Below, piece by piece: positions 55,048 through 62,933 of a stretch of 64,000 bases of DNA. Location: NCBI GenBank assembly GCA_000509225.1, contig BAOK01000002.1, positions 66,496 through 130,495 of the forward strand. Direction: 5' to 3'. How positions within the stretch are numbered: position 1 is the first letter of the stretch; each line of letters opens with the position of its first letter. The notes beneath the pieces are model-generated. The model saw only the letters and a list, made by a program, of their open reading frames with translations. It did no database searches and had not been told where the DNA came from. The DNA is from Parvibaculaceae bacterium Mf 1.05b.01. GTDB lineage: Bacteria > Pseudomonadota > Alphaproteobacteria > Parvibaculales > Parvibaculaceae. Position numbers and translations under genes: made by a program.

Positions 55048-56109
55048 ATGCTGTTCCGCCTGCCTGCCATTTTCATCAGCTTCAGTCTCGCACTCTTTGC
55101 CCTTCCGGCTTTCGCGAAGGATGCATGGGAGACCATCACACCCGGTGGCGAAACCTCGTGTGCACTGGGCACGCCCTATAGCTTTCACGCACGCAAGGCC
55201 GATCCGGAAAAACTCGTTGTGTTCTTTAATGGGGGTGGCGCCTGCTGGGCAGGACAAACCTGTGACCCATCCGTCGAGCCCACGACCTATGTGCCGTCCG
55301 CTCAGATGGGCCACAATGATCCGCGCAATCACAAGGGCATATTTGAGCTCGACAATCCGGCCAATCCTGTTGGCGACTGGAGCATGGTCTTTGTCTCCTA
55401 CTGCACGGGCGATGTGCATCTGGGTGAAACAGACAAGACCTACGAAAAGCCTGATGGCAGTGAGATTACGATCCGCCATCGCGGGCATGTAAACGCCCAT
55501 GCAGCCCTTGCCTGGATGAAAGAGAATATTGGCAATGCCAAACAGGTGCTGGTCGCAGGCAGCAGTGCAGGCGCTATCGCGGCCCCTGTCTATGCGGGTG
55601 TTGTCTCCAAGATTTACCCAGACGCGAGCGTGCAACAGCTCGGCGACGGGGCAGGCGGCTACAGTTCACCGGAGATTGGCGGTCTCCTTGCCAATTGGGG
55701 CGTCACCGACATTTTGCCGAGCTGGCTTCCGCTTGAGGCTGACACGGTCACTGATTTCAATGCACTCTATGAAGGCGCAGCAACGGCTTTTCCTGAAATC
55801 TCCTTTGCCCAATATGACGCTGCGCACGACCGCGTACAGATTGGGTTTCAGCAGGCGCTGCAAGGCGGGACGGCTCTGCACGAACAGATCGTCGCCAATC
55901 GTGCAGCCTTGAGTGAGGCAATCCCGGGCTTTGCGAGCTTTATGGCAGGCGGCGCAGAACACACGATCCTGCGTGCACCCTATCTCTATTCATATTCCGC
56001 CAACGGAATATCATTTGTGGATTGGCTGGGTGCCCTTGTCACAGGTGAGGCACCGGAAACGGTGGATTGTGCCGGGAGCACCGAGGGGTGTGATAACGCC
56101 CCGTCATAA
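55048..56109 (+). CDS. Secreted pectinacetylesterase-family hydrolase
   Basis: 353 residues. A signal peptide (cleavage near ALPAFA-KDA) leads into a PAE-type alpha/beta-hydrolase: NGGGACW oxyanion region (61-67), the catalytic Ser173 in GSSAG and CTGDVHLG. Late His in GGAEHTILR (about 307) and an Asp in the C-terminal part complete the likely triad. Plant and bacterial members deacetylate pectin, but bacterial homologues act on other esters as well. ATG 55048. It is divergent from the YifB gene across 172 bp and convergent with nthA, 8 bp apart. Confidence 0.85.
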   Translation: MLFRLPAIFISFSLALFALPAFAKDAWETITPGGETSCALGTPYSFHARKADPEKLVVFFNGGGACWAGQTCDPSVEPTTYVPSAQMGHNDPRNHKGIFELDNPANPVGDWSMVFVSYCTGDVHLGETDKTYEKPDGSEITIRHRGHVNAHAALAWMKENIGNAKQVLVAGSSAGAIAAPVYAGVVSKIYPDASVQQLGDGAGGYSSPEIGGLLANWGVTDILPSWLPLEADTVTDFNALYEGAATAFPEISFAQYDAAHDRVQIGFQQALQGGTALHEQIVANRAALSEAIPGFASFMAGGAEHTILRAPYLYSYSANGISFVDWLGALVTGEAPETVDCAGSTEGCDNAPS

Positions 56110-56117
56110 CGTGACGA

Positions 56118-56708
56118 TCAGGCCGGGTTGGCGAGCGCAATCCCAATGAGTGCCTCGCGGGTGACAAGCGCTGCGAGCTGTTCTTCGCTCCATCCGTCTG
56201 TGCCTTCCGGTCGACAGGGGATCACCATGTAACGGGTTTCGGCACTTGTCTCCCAAACGCGGATGGCAATGTCCCTTGCCAGATCGAGGCCCATCTCTTT
56301 CAGGACTTTGCGGGGTTCCCGGGCAACGCGAGCACGATATTCCGGGCTCTTGTACCAATCCGGCGGCAGGCCGAGCACCGGCCAGGCAGTGCAAGAGCAC
56401 TGGGTGCAAACAATCACGTTATGGCGCTCGGGCTCATCCTCCAGCGCAACAATGTACTCACCCTGAATGCCTTCGTAGCCGAGTTCCGCACAGGCGGATG
56501 TCGCATCTGCCAGCAACCGTTTTTTGAAGTCCGGGTCGGTCCAAGCCCGTGCGACAACACGTGCACCGTTCTCAGGGTCCCAGTCTTCGGTGGCGGTGTG
56601 GATCACAGCGTCAAGAGCCCCTTCTGGGATCAATCCCTTGTCGGCGAGCGCAGACTGCAACGCTTCGGTGCGGGCTTTAGGCGAGGCGATGTTGGTGGGT
56701 GTGCTCAT
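56118..56708 (-). CDS. nthA: Nitrile hydratase alpha subunit (cobalt type)
   Basis: 196 residues. The metal-binding loop is C101-T-Q-C104-S-C106, inside NVIVCTQCSCTAWPVLGLP; the Thr after the first Cys marks cobalt rather than iron enzymes. The two middle cysteines are normally oxidised to sulfinic and sulfenic acid. The third loop residue is Gln where Leu is usual. The C-terminal IRVWETSAETRYMVIP and GWSEEQLAALVTREALIG blocks also match. It converts nitriles to amides. ATG overlaps the beta stop as ATGA. A thiocyanate hydrolase gamma subunit is the main alternative. No activator follows. Confidence 0.88.
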   Translation of the reverse strand: MSTPTNIASPKARTEALQSALADKGLIPEGALDAVIHTATEDWDPENGARVVARAWTDPDFKKRLLADATSACAELGYEGIQGEYIVALEDEPERHNVIVCTQCSCTAWPVLGLPPDWYKSPEYRARVAREPRKVLKEMGLDLARDIAIRVWETSAETRYMVIPCRPEGTDGWSEEQLAALVTREALIGIALANPA

Positions 56709-57340
56709 GCATCCACTCCTTCCAGATAAGAATCCCAAAGGTCGACAATGACACTTTCATTGTCTGCTCCTGCATCTGCCCAGAGGTCGGTCGAGGCAAA
56801 CTCGACATGGTAGGTGTGTTCCTTTCGGAACGCACCACCATGGGCCGCGGCATCTGGGAATGAAAAAGCGGGAGCCACATGCAGCACCGTGCCGGTCTTG
56901 CCACGACAGAAACGCGGTACCCGTGTGTGCCCTGCCGGGTGAATGTCTTTCACCAATACCCGGTCGCCTTTTGTAAAGCGCGCGACCGGTTGCGGTTCCA
57001 GCTCTGCCATCGGGTCAGGCGCATTGGGGCTCGCCAACGGAAATGCGCCACCTGCGCGTTCCTCCAGCTCCTCCTTGGTCACGACACCTTTTTCAACAAA
57101 GAGGGTCGCCGCGCCGGTCAAGACGCGCTCGTAATAACAGGCCTGGAGATAATGCACAGGCGGCATGCGCTCAATGGAATGCCGGTACTCATCTGCATTG
57201 TGATTGCGGAGCACCCCAATACCGACAATGTTCAATGCAAAGGCGGTTGCCTGCCAGGGCTCATGAAAGACAGGTTCATTTTCTTCATAGGAGATGGCGC
57301 CAAAGCCCGCCATCCCGCCCAGATCATGAATGCCGTCCAT
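56705..57340 (-). CDS. nthB: Nitrile hydratase beta subunit
   Basis: 211 residues. The start MDGIHDLGGMAGFG and the following VFHEPWQATAFAL are beta-subunit signatures. The C-terminal SH3-like barrel reads FTKGDRVLVKDIHPAGHTRVPRFCRGKTGTV, including the Arg-rich segment that touches the alpha active site. The order beta then alpha is that of cobalt nitrile hydratases. Normally a small activator (beta-homologue chaperone) follows alpha; here the next gene runs the other way. gshB lies 28 bp upstream. Confidence 0.9.
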   Translation of the reverse strand: MDGIHDLGGMAGFGAISYEENEPVFHEPWQATAFALNIVGIGVLRNHNADEYRHSIERMPPVHYLQACYYERVLTGAATLFVEKGVVTKEELEERAGGAFPLASPNAPDPMAELEPQPVARFTKGDRVLVKDIHPAGHTRVPRFCRGKTGTVLHVAPAFSFPDAAAHGGAFRKEHTYHVEFASTDLWADAGADNESVIVDLWDSYLEGVDA

Positions 57341-57367
57341 GGTTATTTCCTCCTCGGCGCTGGTATC

Positions 57368-58306
57368 TCACAGCTTTTCTTCAATGGCATCCCAGATCAG
57401 GGCCGAGATATCTGCACCGCCAAAGCGGGCAATTTCCTGAATGCCCGTCGGGCTCGTCACGTTGATCTCGGTGAGGTAATCGCCGATCACGTCAATGCCC
57501 ACAAAGATGAGGCCGCGGGCTTTCAGTTCCGGGCCGATCTGCTCGCAGATTTCCTGTTCGCGTTTTGTGAGTTCCGATTTTTCCGGACGGCCGCCCACAT
57601 GCATGTTGGAGCGGCTTTCGCCTTCTGCGGGCACCCTGTTCAAGGCCCCAACGGGTTTTCCGTCCACCAGAATGATGCGCTTGTCGCCTTTGCGTACGTC
57701 TGGCAGATATTGCTGCACGATGAGCGGTTCGCGATAGAGGTCGGTAAAGAGTTCCAGCAGGGAATTGAGATTCTGATCGCCCGGCTGCAGGCGGAAGACG
57801 CCGGCGCCGCCATTGCCATAAAGCGGCTTGACGATGATGTCCTTATAGTCATCCCGGAAGGCTTTGATCTCTGCCTCGTCAGACGTGATGAGGGTTGGCG
57901 GCATGACGCCGTCAAACTCTGTGACAAAGATCTTCTCAGGCGCATTGCGCACATGAGCCGGGTCGTTCACCACCAGTGTTTGTCCATGTACTTTCTCAAG
58001 CAGATGGGTTGCTGTGATGTAGCTCATGTCAAAGGGCGGGTCCTGGCGCATGAGCACCACATCCGTGTCAGCGAGATCGACAACCCGTTCTTCACCAATG
58101 TCGACATGATTGCCAACTTCCCGGCGGAGCGTGATGGGCTTTGTTTTGGCATAGACACGCCCGTCCCGCATGGACAGGTGCCGTGGCTCATAAAAACTCA
58201 GTGAATGCCCGCGGGCCTGAGCTTCCAGCGCCATGGCGAATGTTGAATCCCCGTTTATGTCGATCGCATCGACCGGATCCATCTGGATCGCTACGTCCAA
58301 GCTCAT
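57368..58306 (-). CDS. gshB: Glutathione synthetase
   Basis: 312 residues. The prokaryotic GSH synthase N-terminal domain ([21 protein letters not shown]) and ATP-grasp part ([19 protein letters not shown]-type [40 protein letters not shown] with parts as separate motifs) match GshB. It joins gamma-glutamylcysteine and glycine. The gshB-yraN-rsmI group is common in proteobacteria; here a BON lipoprotein gene lies between gshB and yraN. A glutathione transferase at 62274 uses the product. ATG start. Confidence 0.95.
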   Translation of the reverse strand: MSLDVAIQMDPVDAIDINGDSTFAMALEAQARGHSLSFYEPRHLSMRDGRVYAKTKPITLRREVGNHVDIGEERVVDLADTDVVLMRQDPPFDMSYITATHLLEKVHGQTLVVNDPAHVRNAPEKIFVTEFDGVMPPTLITSDEAEIKAFRDDYKDIIVKPLYGNGGAGVFRLQPGDQNLNSLLELFTDLYREPLIVQQYLPDVRKGDKRIILVDGKPVGALNRVPAEGESRSNMHVGGRPEKSELTKREQEICEQIGPELKARGLIFVGIDVIGDYLTEINVTSPTGIQEIARFGGADISALIWDAIEEKL

Positions 58307-58405
58307 GAGATACGCCCTCTGTGAGATGTTTGTTCTTGTTGGCTTGCAAGATGGGGCGGGTGGGCGCGGATGACAAGCGCCAAGACAAAGCTAAGGGTCG
58401 CCTTT

Positions 58406-59029
58406 TTAGACCGGTTGGTCCTGTTCAGGTGGCTTGACCCGCACATAGGGGACGATATTACGCACGCCCGACACATTGCGGGCATGATTGATGACCCGCT
58501 GCAATTCACTTTCTGAGCGGGCGATGCCCAGCAGATAGATCGTGCCACGGACAGTCTCTATTGAGTAGTTGATAGCCGAAACATCGCCGTCCCCCATGAG
58601 ACGCGCACGAAGCTCTGTCGAGATGAAGATGTCCTTAGACGCCTGGGCGATGCTCGCATCGCCAGCGACCTTGATTTCATTAATGACCTCGGAAACACCG
58701 TCCACGCTCCACGAAAGGCGGGCGGCGCTCATCCGCATTTCAGGCTCATCGACGACGCCAGTCAGCAAAACGCGCCCGTCATGCACCTCGGTTGATATTG
58801 CCGCGAGAAGGTTCTCATCCAGCTCCAAAAACTGTCGCTTTATTTCGACATCAATCTTCAAGTCATCAAGCGCGGTTTCAACGCCGCGCTCTTCCGCCGC
58901 CGCAATGCCTGCTGTGGCGCCTGCGCCAATCACCATCCCAGGGATAGTGCAGCCGGCCAGCAGGCCAAGCCCTACTATGCTCAATGTTGCTCGATAGACC
59001 GTTACTTGGCTGAATCTGTTGAACCGCAT
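58406..59029 (-). CDS. BON-domain outer-membrane lipoprotein
   Basis: 207 residues. The lipobox LLAGC puts the lipidated Cys at 27. Two BON domains follow (about 55-125, VKRQFLELDENLLAAISTEV-like, and about 130-200, LRARLMGDGDVSAINYSI-like), as in OsmY and YraP/DolP. Such proteins sit at the envelope and help keep membrane integrity; DolP lies near yraN in E. coli as well, so the counterpart is likely. ATG start. The gene is followed by gshB at 99 bp and separated from yraN by the 97-bp tandem repeats. Confidence 0.9.
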   Translation of the reverse strand: MRFNRFSQVTVYRATLSIVGLGLLAGCTIPGMVIGAGATAGIAAAEERGVETALDDLKIDVEIKRQFLELDENLLAAISTEVHDGRVLLTGVVDEPEMRMSAARLSWSVDGVSEVINEIKVAGDASIAQASKDIFISTELRARLMGDGDVSAINYSIETVRGTIYLLGIARSESELQRVINHARNVSGVRNIVPYVRVKPPEQDQPV

Positions 59030-59109
59030 CTCAACCTCCGCCGCCTGTGCGGGCGAATCATCCGCATATCTATTGGTAACATGCAGGAGCGCCCTCCGTC
59101 CTTGCTAAG

Positions 59110-59346
59110 CCGTTTGAGGATGGAAAACCGGAAGCCCACGTTCAGAATGCCGCTTGAACCAGTGGCGCGGCCTTCCTCACCCTGGAAGCGCTCTCGTTCT
59201 TTTGACGCGCTTCCGGACGGAAAACCGGAAGCCCACGTTCAGAATGCCGCTTGAACCAGTGGCGCGGCCTTCCTCACCCTGGAAGCGCTCTCGTTCTTTT
59301 GACGCGCTTCCGGACGGAAAACCGCTCACACTTTTCCTGGAAGCGC
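59110..59346. repeat. Tandem array of cruciform repeats, 97-bp period
   Basis: Two copies of a 97-bp unit (59122-59218 and 59219-59315 are identical by eye) and the beginning of a third. Each unit is an 82-bp element with arms GCGCTTCC (59207) and GGAAGCGC (59281-59288) plus a 15-bp spacer. The last member (59304-59346) is a short 43-bp form with an inner GGAAAA/TTTTCC stem. The array fills almost all of the 322-bp gap 59030-59351. Confidence 0.9.
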
Positions 59347-59351
59347 TTGAT

Positions 59352-59738
59352 TTAGGGCCGCCAGGCATCCTTGATGTGCCGCGGCCAGCGACCAGGAACC
59401 ACATGCACCACATCAAAACGGAGTGAGGTGCCGTCCGGTTCCCGAGACAGGAGGATTTCTCCTGCCCGCAGCAGGCGTGTCCATTGCTTGGGCGACACCG
59501 CATCCGCCGCCCCCTCAAGTGTCTGGCGTGCCTTTACCTCCACGACGATCAGGGTCTTGCCCTTTCGGGCAAGGATATCGACCTCGCCCCCGCGGGTTTT
59601 TACGCGCTCACCAACAATTCTGTAGAATTTTGCGCGGAGTAACCAGCTCGCGATCCGCTCCGCCGCCAGCCCGCGATCGTGCGCCTTGGCGCCCCTTTCC
59701 GTTCGCGAGATGGGGTTTGGACGCACCATTTGCCTCAA
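59352..59738 (-). CDS. YraN-family (UPF0102) endonuclease-like protein
   Basis: 128 residues. The core reads GLAAERIASWLLR, GERVKTRGGEVDILARKG and TLIVVEVKARQ, with the ExK-type PD-(D/E)xK fold signature (Glu, Asp, Glu-x-Lys) of restriction-like nucleases. Its cellular role is unclear, though the fold suggests DNA binding or cleavage. The start is a TTG overlapping the rsmI stop as TTGA; an ATG three codons later (59729) is an alternative. It lies between rsmI and the repeat array. Confidence 0.88.
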   Translation of the reverse strand: MRQMVRPNPISRTERGAKAHDRGLAAERIASWLLRAKFYRIVGERVKTRGGEVDILARKGKTLIVVEVKARQTLEGAADAVSPKQWTRLLRAGEILLSREPDGTSLRFDVVHVVPGRWPRHIKDAWRP

Positions 59739-60571
59739 ACCTCATCCTTAGAGAGATCGAGCGCACGGCTATACACCGCCCGGCGTTTTAAGCCTGTTGC
59801 ACCGGTCACCGCCGCAACCGCATCTTTCAGAGAGTGCTGGGTGAGCGCTTTACGAAGCATGTCATCAACAGATGCTTCATCAATCACAGCGTCCCCCTGC
59901 GACGGCCCGACAATGACGACCACTTCCCCTTTAGGTGCCCCGGCTTCCTCGTACTGTGCCGCAAGCTCTGCGGCTGTGCCGCGGCGCACCTCTTCAAACT
60001 TCTTGGTAAGCTCCCTTGCGACCGATACCTGCCGGTCGCCCAAAACGGTCGCAACATCTGCAAGCATTGCGGCAAGCCGTCTGGGGCTTTCCAGATACAC
60101 AAGGCTCGCAGAGAGGCTCTGCACGTCTTCAAGAGCAGTGCGGCGCGCTGCCTGTTTTGGAGGTAGAAAGCCCGCAAACAGAAATCTGTCCGTGGGCAAT
60201 CCGGCAAGGGTCAGCGCGGCCATGACCGAACTCGCGCCGGGCAAGGTGGTGACGGCCAGGTCTTCTGCCAACATGGCTTGAACAAGTTTGTAGCCCGGGT
60301 CTGATATCAGCGGCGTGCCTGCGTCAGAGACCAGTGCCACAGCGGCCCCTTCCTGGATGCGGGCAATCACTTTTGGGCGTTCGGTGGTGGCATTGTGCTC
60401 ATGATAGGCGCGAAGAGGGGTCTTCAGGCCGTGGATTGCAAAGAGCTTTGAGGTGACCCGCGTGTCCTCACAGAGCACCAGATCCGCTGCCGCCAAGACA
60501 TCCAGGGCGCGAAGCGTGATGTCACGCGCGTTCCCGATGGGGGTTGCAACGATATAGAGGCCAGGTTCCAT
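59735..60571 (-). CDS. rsmI: 16S rRNA (cytidine-1402-2'-O)-methyltransferase
   Basis: 278 residues from ATG 60571 (MEPGLYIVATPIGN). The tetrapyrrole-methylase-like fold shows RDITLRALDVL, EDTRVTSKL, VALVSDAGTPLISDPG and PTDRFLFAGFLPPK. It adds the 2'-O-methyl at C1402 of 16S rRNA near the decoding centre. The divergent lipoprotein gene at 60805 and rsmI-yraN-gshB form the common proteobacterial block. A TTG at 60580 is less likely. Confidence 0.95.
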   Translation of the reverse strand: MEPGLYIVATPIGNARDITLRALDVLAAADLVLCEDTRVTSKLFAIHGLKTPLRAYHEHNATTERPKVIARIQEGAAVALVSDAGTPLISDPGYKLVQAMLAEDLAVTTLPGASSVMAALTLAGLPTDRFLFAGFLPPKQAARRTALEDVQSLSASLVYLESPRRLAAMLADVATVLGDRQVSVARELTKKFEEVRRGTAAELAAQYEEAGAPKGEVVVIVGPSQGDAVIDEASVDDMLRKALTQHSLKDAVAAVTGATGLKRRAVYSRALDLSKDEV

Positions 60572-60691
60572 GTATCTCAATCGGCTTTTCTGTGCTTGGT
60601 GATGTTGCCAAAGTGCCGCGCTCGGACCCTCTTTGTCTATGCGGATGGCGCCCGCGCCACAAAAAAGCCGTTTCCCCCGTGTCTCTAGCCA

Positions 60692-60724
60692 GGGTTTCTA
60701 TATAAAGTTGGGTTTCTATATAAA
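60692..60724. repeat. 18-bp tandem duplication in the rsmI-lipoprotein gap
   Basis: GGGTTTCTATATAAA occurs at 60692-60706 and again at 60710-60724, an 18-bp period. The TATATA core makes it look like two copies of a promoter or protein site. It lies 80-110 bp before the lipoprotein start and 120-150 bp before rsmI. Confidence 0.6.
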
Positions 60725-60804
60725 AAACGCGTTTGAAATTGGCGTGGCAGCCGATATGCCGCACCAGGCCATGTTGATGTCTACTGCACTTAAGGGGATT
60801 TAGG

Positions 60805-62169
60805 TTGTCGATCTATCGTTCTGGTCGCCGTTTTGGCGCCATTGCCCGCCTCGCACTTCTTGTCTCCGTTACCTTTGTATTGGCAGCCTGCGCCTCTAAC
60901 AGCACGCCCCCGCCGGTTTCACAGCCACGTGCAGAAACGCCAATTGCGGTGACGCCTCCGCCAGCGACGGAGCAAGATCGTGCCCTCTTCTTGCGTCCGC
61001 CCCACATGGGCGACCGTGAAGCGGTCCGCATTGCCGTGCTGCTGCCCCTAAGCGCTCGGCAACCTTCTGTGCGAAACGTCGCTGAATCTCTTTTGAATGC
61101 CGCCCAGCTCGCGCTGTTTGAATTTGGGAACCCGAATGTTCTTCTGATCCCCAAAGACACGCGCGGCACAAATTCGGGAGCCGAAGGGGCCGCACGGGAA
61201 GCCCTGCAGGAAGGGGCTGAACTTATTCTCGGACCGCTCTTCGCGGGGTCCGTTACGGCTGTCCGGCCCATCGCCGCGCAACGCAATGTGCCTGTCATCG
61301 CGTTCTCAAGTGACAGCAGCGTTGCGGGAAACGGGGTCTATCTCCTGTCCTTCCTGCCAGAACAGGATGTTGATCGGGTGGTGGATTATGCAGGACTGCA
61401 GGGCCTCACCGTGTTTGCCGGCATGGTGCCGCAGAACAGCTATGGCAGCCTGATGCGCCAGGCACTGACCAATGCGGTCACCGCACGGGCCGGAGAGGTC
61501 TACAGCATTGAGAGCTATCCCAACCGGGCGGAAGCCATGTTTGAGCCAGCCAGACGGCTTGCCCTTTATGATGATCGCAAGCGCGCATTGGCACGGGAAA
61601 AAGCCCGACTGGAGGCCCTGGTCGATGATCCGGAGGCCGAAGCCGCACTGAAAGCGCTCGAAAACCGCGAGACGCTCGGCGACGTGCCCTATCAAGCGGT
61701 CTTCGTACCGGCAGGCGGCACGGAACTTCGCTCCGTCGCCCCGCTTCTTCCCTATTTCGACGTCGACCCCCGTAAAGTTCAGTTTCTTGGCACCGGTCAA
61801 TGGGATGATGCCTCGCTTGGTCGCGAACCCAGCCTTGTTGGCGGGTGGTTTGCCGCACCGCCACGTGACGCCCATCGTGCCTTCCAACAACGTTATGCGC
61901 GCGCCTTCGGTTCTGAACCACCCCGGATCGCAAGTCTCGGCTATGACGCGACCAGCCTCGCTTCAGCGCTTGCGGCGCGGCCTCAGGGCCAGCGGTTCAA
62001 CGAACAGATTCTTGGCAACCCGGACGGATTTGCTGGTGTCGACGGCATTTTCCGCTTCCTGCCCGATGGCCGCAATGAACGCGGTCTCGCCGTCCTGGAA
62101 CTGCGGCGCAATGGACCGGTCGTTGTAGACCCGGCACCACAGAGCTTTGTACCAGCGCCAACTTTCTGA
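60805..62169 (+). CDS. LpoA-like penicillin-binding protein activator lipoprotein
   Basis: 454 residues starting at a TTG (60805) with AAGGGGA upstream. The lipobox VLAAC places the lipidated Cys at 29. After a Pro/Thr-rich linker, residues about 70-445 form a type I periplasmic binding fold (VRIAVLLPLSARQPSVRNVAESLLNA-like start, ILGPLFAGSVTAVRPIA middle). The family is the LpoA C-terminal domain, which activates PBP1A in E. coli; alphaproteobacterial members lack the N-terminal TPR part. The position divergent from rsmI is conserved. Confidence 0.85.
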   Translation: MSIYRSGRRFGAIARLALLVSVTFVLAACASNSTPPPVSQPRAETPIAVTPPPATEQDRALFLRPPHMGDREAVRIAVLLPLSARQPSVRNVAESLLNAAQLALFEFGNPNVLLIPKDTRGTNSGAEGAAREALQEGAELILGPLFAGSVTAVRPIAAQRNVPVIAFSSDSSVAGNGVYLLSFLPEQDVDRVVDYAGLQGLTVFAGMVPQNSYGSLMRQALTNAVTARAGEVYSIESYPNRAEAMFEPARRLALYDDRKRALAREKARLEALVDDPEAEAALKALENRETLGDVPYQAVFVPAGGTELRSVAPLLPYFDVDPRKVQFLGTGQWDDASLGREPSLVGGWFAAPPRDAHRAFQQRYARAFGSEPPRIASLGYDATSLASALAARPQGQRFNEQILGNPDGFAGVDGIFRFLPDGRNERGLAVLELRRNGPVVVDPAPQSFVPAPTF

Positions 62170-62273
62170 ACCTCACGCCAATCACACTGCTGAGAATGGG
62201 TTGGCTCCGTTGACCTGAAAGATTGTCAGGACCAAGCTCGGTCATCTTGTTTTTCCGTATATGGGTTCGGTTC

Positions 62274-62933
62274 ATGACCTATCGTCTTTACAATTCCCAT
62301 GCGAACTCGGCCGGGCGCCGGGTGCGCATCGCTCTTCATCTTAAAGATATTCCTTTTGAGTATGTCTCAATTGATATTGCTCCGCCTGCGGAAGAACATC
62401 TGGGTGAGGAATTTGGCAAGATCAATCCAATGCGGCTCATTCCAGCGCTGGAGCATGATGGAAACGTTCTGATCGAATCGATGGCGATTCTCGATTATCT
62501 GGAAGACCTTCATCCCGAACCCTCCCTCTACCCAGCAGACCCGCTCAAAAAGGCACAGGCCAAGGCCTTCGCGATGACGGTCGCTGCGGGCATGCACCCG
62601 CTCCACAATATGCGGGTGATCAAATATCTGGGCCAAGAGTTGGCGCTCGACCAAAAGGCTGTCGCCAAGTGGTATGTCACCTGGGCAGACAAGGGGCTTC
62701 ACGCGCTGGAGACGCTTGTGTCCGAGAACAGAGAAGAGGGGCCCTATTGTTTTGGGGCAAACCCCAGCGTGGCCGATCTGTTCCTGGTACCGCAATATGC
62801 CAATTATCAGAACCTGGGGCTCAATCTCACACTCTACCCGCATCTTGCCGTCATTGTGGAGGCGTGCGCTGCGCATCCGGCCTTCATCAAGGCGGCACCG
62901 GAAAACCAGCCGGATTTTCCAGGAGATGGCTAA
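62274..62933 (+). CDS. Glutathione S-transferase, zeta/maleylacetoacetate isomerase-like
   Basis: 219 residues. A thioredoxin-like domain with the zeta-class pattern YNSHANSAGRRVRIAL, and LIESMAILDYLEDLHPEPSL at the glutathione site; a helical C-terminal domain with DLFLVPQYANYQNLGLNL. Zeta GSTs isomerise maleylacetoacetate in tyrosine degradation or dehalogenate small acids. The Ser-Ala motif replaces the usual SSCS, so the isomerase activity is uncertain. ATG 62274 is preferred to 62223. It is convergent with hemW, sharing 4 bp. Confidence 0.88.
   Translation: MTYRLYNSHANSAGRRVRIALHLKDIPFEYVSIDIAPPAEEHLGEEFGKINPMRLIPALEHDGNVLIESMAILDYLEDLHPEPSLYPADPLKKAQAKAFAMTVAAGMHPLHNMRVIKYLGQELALDQKAVAKWYVTWADKGLHALETLVSENREEGPYCFGANPSVADLFLVPQYANYQNLGLNLTLYPHLAVIVEACAAHPAFIKAAPENQPDFPGDG

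Noticed and set aside
59122-59325. CRISPR array from the tandem repeats
   Set aside because: The 97-bp unit repeats as a whole; there are no unique spacers, only two full copies and no cas gene.
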